Origin: JACRCT01 sp036504155
Lineage (GTDB): Bacteria; Myxococcota; Myxococcia; Myxococcales; UBA5297
Assembly: GCA_036504155.1 (NCBI GenBank)
Contig: DASXVQ010000020.1
Coordinates: 1 to 64,000, forward strand
Direction of reading: 5' to 3'
DNA length: 64,000 nucleotides
Shown here: positions 61,379 through 64,000 of the stretch, piece by piece
Position numbering within the stretch: position 1 is the stretch's first letter
Layout of the letters: each line of letters opens with the position of its first letter
Notes under the pieces: model-generated
Databases searched by the model: none
The model's input: only the letters and a program-made list of their open reading frames with translations
Told to the model about the DNA's origin: nothing
Position numbers and translations under genes: made by a program

Positions 61379-63661
61379 CTAGAGCCCCTGGGTGAGGGTG
61401 AACAGGAAGGTCGGCGCCTGGCTGGGCACGTCGACGCCGTTGAAGCCCGGCTCGCTCCAGCGCTGGTTGATGGGGTTGGTGACGCGGGCGCTGATGCTGG
61501 TGTTGCGCTCCCCCAGCAGCTTCTTGTCGGGCAGCGACAGGGCGACGGCCGTGTAGAGGTACCCCGGCAGCGTGTAGCTCTCGTCGAGCAGCATGACGTT
61601 GGACTGCGAGGCCTCGCGCTCGCCGACGTAGGAGATCTCGGGCGAGAGCTTGATTCCCCACAGCGGCAGGGTCCAGTCGACGATGAGGTGCGCCTGGAAC
61701 TGCGGGTAGAGCGGCTGCTTGCTCTGCGGGCTGCCGGTCACGATGACGGTGGCGTTCTGCTGCTGCGACATCAGGCGCGAGGCGCCGAGGCCCAGCCGCG
61801 CCGAGAGCGAGGAGAGGAACTGGTAGCGCGCCTCGATCTCCGCGCCGGCGTACCACTCGTCGAGCAGGTTCTGCGCCGAGAGGTACAGCCCGCGCTGCAC
61901 GTAGGCGACGCGGCCGGAGACGTAGCTCGCGAAGAGGTCGGCGCTGATCTCGCCGCCCTTGCCGATCCGGTAGGAGCCGGCGAGTTCGACGGTGTGCGCC
62001 GTCTGCACGCCCAGCTTCTCGTTGCCGCGGATGTCGAAGGGCTGCATGGGCTGGGTGTAGAGCTGCTCGGCGCTGGGCGCCTTGTAGCTCGAGCCGTAGA
62101 GCAGCTTGAGGCTGTAGGAGCCGTCCTCGGGGGCGTAGACGCCGGCCAGGCGCGGGCTGAGGTGGCTGCCGTAGACGTTGTGGTAGTCCAGCCGCGCGCC
62201 GCCGGTCAGCCCCAGGCCCGGGGTGATCTGCCAGAGGGCCTGCAGGAACGCGCCGGCGTTGAAGAACGTCTTGCTCTTCCCCGACTGGTCGCCCGGGATG
62301 ACCGTCCCCGCCGAGCGCAGCACCGACCCGTCGTAGGCCAGCACGTCCTCGGTGAGCAGCGTGTCGTAGGCCTGGAGCTGGTGCTGCTCGTGTTGGAAGT
62401 CGGCTCCGACGGACAGCGAGAGCGGGTCGACGATCTGCCACTGCGCCTCGAGCGCCACCTCGGCGCCCTCGGTGCGCACCCGGCGCAGGAGCACGCTGCC
62501 CGGCTGCCCCAGGTCGATGCGCTCGCGGGCCGACGGCGCCGAATCGAAGTACGAGCCGGTCAGCCGCAGCTTGACCTTCTCGAACTCGCGGTCCCACGCC
62601 AGCCGGTAGGTCTGGTTGAGCAGGGCGATGCGCGTGCCGTGGGTGAGCGGCGCGTAGTCCTGGAACTCGCCGCCGGTCTCCAGGTTCTGCAGGGAGGCCA
62701 GCGCCGAGACCCGCCCCAGGCCCGAGTCGGCCTTGCCGTAGGCCGCCTTGGCGAAGACGCTCTTGGGGCGCGACACGTCGCCGCGGCTGTTGTCGGGGTT
62801 CTCCAGACCGCGCGCGAGCAGGGGGCTGGAGCGCGGCAGCGCCAGGTTCGAGCGGTCGAGGACCAGGGCGTTGGCCGCCACCAGCACCTCGCCCTTCTCG
62901 CTGGCCGCCGACATCATCAGGCCGCCGCCGCCGGCCAGCCGGTCGTTGACGTTGCCCAGGGTCCCGGAAAGGCGCACGCCCTCCGCCGCCGCGCCCGACT
63001 TGGTGATGATGTTGATGACGCCCAGGAAGGCGTTGGCGCCGTAGAGCGCCGAGCCGGGGCCGCGGATGACCTCGATGCGCTCGACGGCCTGCAGCGGGAT
63101 GAGCTCCTCGCCGAAGAAGTTGCCGGTGCTGGGGTGGAAGTTGATGGGCTGCCCGTCGATCATCAGCTTGAGGATGGACCCGCTGGCCCGCGCGCCGCCG
63201 TTGATGCCGCGGATGCCGACGTTGTGGGTGGACAGGTCGTAGACGTCGTAGAAGCCGGGGACGGTGCGCAGCGCGTCGGCCAGGCTGGTGTAGCCGCGCG
63301 CCTGCAGCTCCTCGCCCCTGATGACGGTGACCACCGCCGGCACCTGGGTGACGCGCTGGGCGATCTTGGTGCCGGAGATCACGAGCTGGTCGAGCTGGGT
63401 CTCGAACTCGAAGATCGACTCGGCCAGGGTCGAGGGCTCCTCGGCGGCCGGCACCGCGGCGGGCGTCGGGGCCGGAGTCGCCGGCTCCACCGCGGGCGTC
63501 GTCGCCGGGTCGGCGGCGGGAGCGGGTTCGGCGGGCTTGGCGGCGGGAGCGGGCTGCAGCGCCGGCGCCTTCTCGCCCTCGGGCGCGGGCTCGGCCGCCG
63601 AAGCGGAGGTCGCGCCGAGGAGAGCCCAGGTCAGCAGAACGGCGAAGGAAGACTTCAACAC
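61379..63661 (-). CDS. TonB-dependent receptor
   Basis: 760 aa. Signal peptide (LKSSFAVLLTWALLGATSASA), a Pro/Ala/Glu-rich linker (about 25-75), then a plug domain (VPAVVTVIRGEELQARGYTSLADALRTVPGFYDVY, LMIDGQPINF, RIEVIRGPGSALYGANAFLGVINIITK) and a beta-barrel ending in a C-terminal aromatic-Leu signature. GTG at 63661 is the best start; TTG at 63658 is close. It is followed by the LivJ-type gene at 3 bp. Substrate unknown; vitamin, siderophore or sugar are all possible. Confidence 0.88.
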   Translation of the reverse strand: MLKSSFAVLLTWALLGATSASAAEPAPEGEKAPALQPAPAAKPAEPAPAADPATTPAVEPATPAPTPAAVPAAEEPSTLAESIFEFETQLDQLVISGTKIAQRVTQVPAVVTVIRGEELQARGYTSLADALRTVPGFYDVYDLSTHNVGIRGINGGARASGSILKLMIDGQPINFHPSTGNFFGEELIPLQAVERIEVIRGPGSALYGANAFLGVINIITKSGAAAEGVRLSGTLGNVNDRLAGGGGLMMSAASEKGEVLVAANALVLDRSNLALPRSSPLLARGLENPDNSRGDVSRPKSVFAKAAYGKADSGLGRVSALASLQNLETGGEFQDYAPLTHGTRIALLNQTYRLAWDREFEKVKLRLTGSYFDSAPSARERIDLGQPGSVLLRRVRTEGAEVALEAQWQIVDPLSLSVGADFQHEQHQLQAYDTLLTEDVLAYDGSVLRSAGTVIPGDQSGKSKTFFNAGAFLQALWQITPGLGLTGGARLDYHNVYGSHLSPRLAGVYAPEDGSYSLKLLYGSSYKAPSAEQLYTQPMQPFDIRGNEKLGVQTAHTVELAGSYRIGKGGEISADLFASYVSGRVAYVQRGLYLSAQNLLDEWYAGAEIEARYQFLSSLSARLGLGASRLMSQQQNATVIVTGSPQSKQPLYPQFQAHLIVDWTLPLWGIKLSPEISYVGEREASQSNVMLLDESYTLPGYLYTAVALSLPDKKLLGERNTSISARVTNPINQRWSEPGFNGVDVPSQAPTFLFTLTQGL

Positions 63662-63812
63662 GGCCCCCAATCCAAGTCCCCCCAGGCAGGCAGGCGTGTT
63701 TCGGCTGCGAGTCGGAGTGGAGCGTACAGCGGGTCCTACTTTAGGACAAAAATGCAGCCAGGGCGAAAAGTTATGGCCCTGCGGTTCCCTCTGGCCGGTC
63801 GGATGTCCACTA

Positions 63813-63834
63813 GAGAATCCATTGGAGAATCCAT
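63813..63834. repeat. Tandem GAGAATCCAT pair upstream of the TonB receptor
   Basis: GAGAATCCAT occurs at 63813-63822 and 63825-63834 (12-bp period), about 150-170 bp upstream of the TonB receptor start, in the 248-bp gap 63662-63909. It may be an operator. The gap has no gene. Confidence 0.35.
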
Positions 63835-63909
63835 CGCTCGCGTCGGTTGGGTGCCATCTCTGGTTCATAGAGTTCGCGAGCCTCGACCCGTCGAGGCGTC
63901 GGTTGGAGT

Positions 63910-64000
63910 TCAGCGGACGATCTCGCTCGCCTTCACGGACCAGAAGCCCACTTTCTTCAGGCTCACGTCCCCGTTGGCGTCGAAGTCGATGGGGCCCGAG
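63910..64000 (-). CDS. C-terminus of second LivJ-type substrate-binding protein (partial)
   Basis: Only the last 29 residues are in the window; the gene continues beyond the right edge. The tail reads GPIDFDANGDVSLKKVGFW..VKASEIVR, nearly the same as the end of the protein at 60167-61375. This implies a paralogue flanking the TonB receptor on its other side. Confidence 0.65.
   Translation of the reverse strand, partial: SGPIDFDANGDVSLKKVGFWSVKASEIVR

Overview
The window is very GC-rich chromosomal DNA (roughly 70% G+C by eye) packed with genes on both strands. It looks like Myxococcota (a myxobacterium or a close deltaproteobacterial relative). The support is the density of large sensor kinases with NtrC-type regulators, PilT, TPR and FHA/DUF4388 proteins, a V4R-like small protein, PEGA proteins, many lipoproteins whose signal is followed by Asp/Ala/Gly-rich linkers, and giant Cys-rich secreted lipoproteins. 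No rRNA, tRNA, CRISPR array, prophage or intact insertion sequence was seen.

Layout. 1-6.8 kb: an IS630-type transposase scrap, a MITE-like element (second copy at 3.9 kb), an exported methyltransferase-like lipoprotein, a coiled-coil exported protein, an NtrC-family regulator, small secreted proteins, BamD and RecX. 6.8-18.1 kb: a DUF4013 membrane protein, then the most distinctive locus. This is a lipid/polyketide-type cluster with an ApeP-ApeI-like double hotdog protein, a seven-gene overlapping operon (ACP, active ketosynthase, inactive ketosynthase homologue, DarA-like, DarB-like, a 137-aa orphan, BtrH-like), and a divergent pair of active plus inactive ketosynthases. It resembles the dialkylresorcinol/flexirubin logic of Bacteroidetes. 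18.1-26.3 kb: a TerB-like protein, PilT, TatC with a large extra loop, TatA, DUF3052, PEGA, PolB-type exonuclease, V4R-like protein and PII.

26.5-36.4 kb: exported metallo-hydrolase, sensor kinase, TPR protein, FHA-DUF4388 protein, a 250-bp element with perfect 23-bp inverted ends that runs into the 3' end of a PAS-GAF4 kinase, then an M19 dipeptidase and a class-V aminotransferase. 36.6-44.7 kb: surface lipoproteins (TIG/propeller, carboxypeptidase-regulatory-like repeats), a peptidase-E-like protein and a flavodoxin-fold reductase. 44.7-53 kb: hybrid kinase plus lipoprotein, calcineurin-like phosphoesterase, an acyltransferase-hydrolase fusion, a seven-unit tandem repeat and an AGCS sodium:amino-acid symporter. 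53.2-64 kb: an 871-aa Cys-rich lipoprotein, di-haem cytochrome, zinc-ribbon membrane protein, and a block of BMP-type lipoprotein, LivJ-type binding lipoprotein, TonB-dependent receptor and a second LivJ-type protein cut by the window edge.

How genes may work together. In the resorcinol-type locus, the ACP, ketosynthases and dehydratases would build a beta-keto or polyene acyl chain, DarB would condense two chains, DarA would aromatise, and BtrH could release or transfer an acyl group. TatA-TatC and BamD are envelope housekeeping. The TonB receptor with orphan binding lipoproteins suggests two-membrane capture of a small solute, but no ABC permease is in the window. All family assignments are from recognition of motifs; no database search was run.
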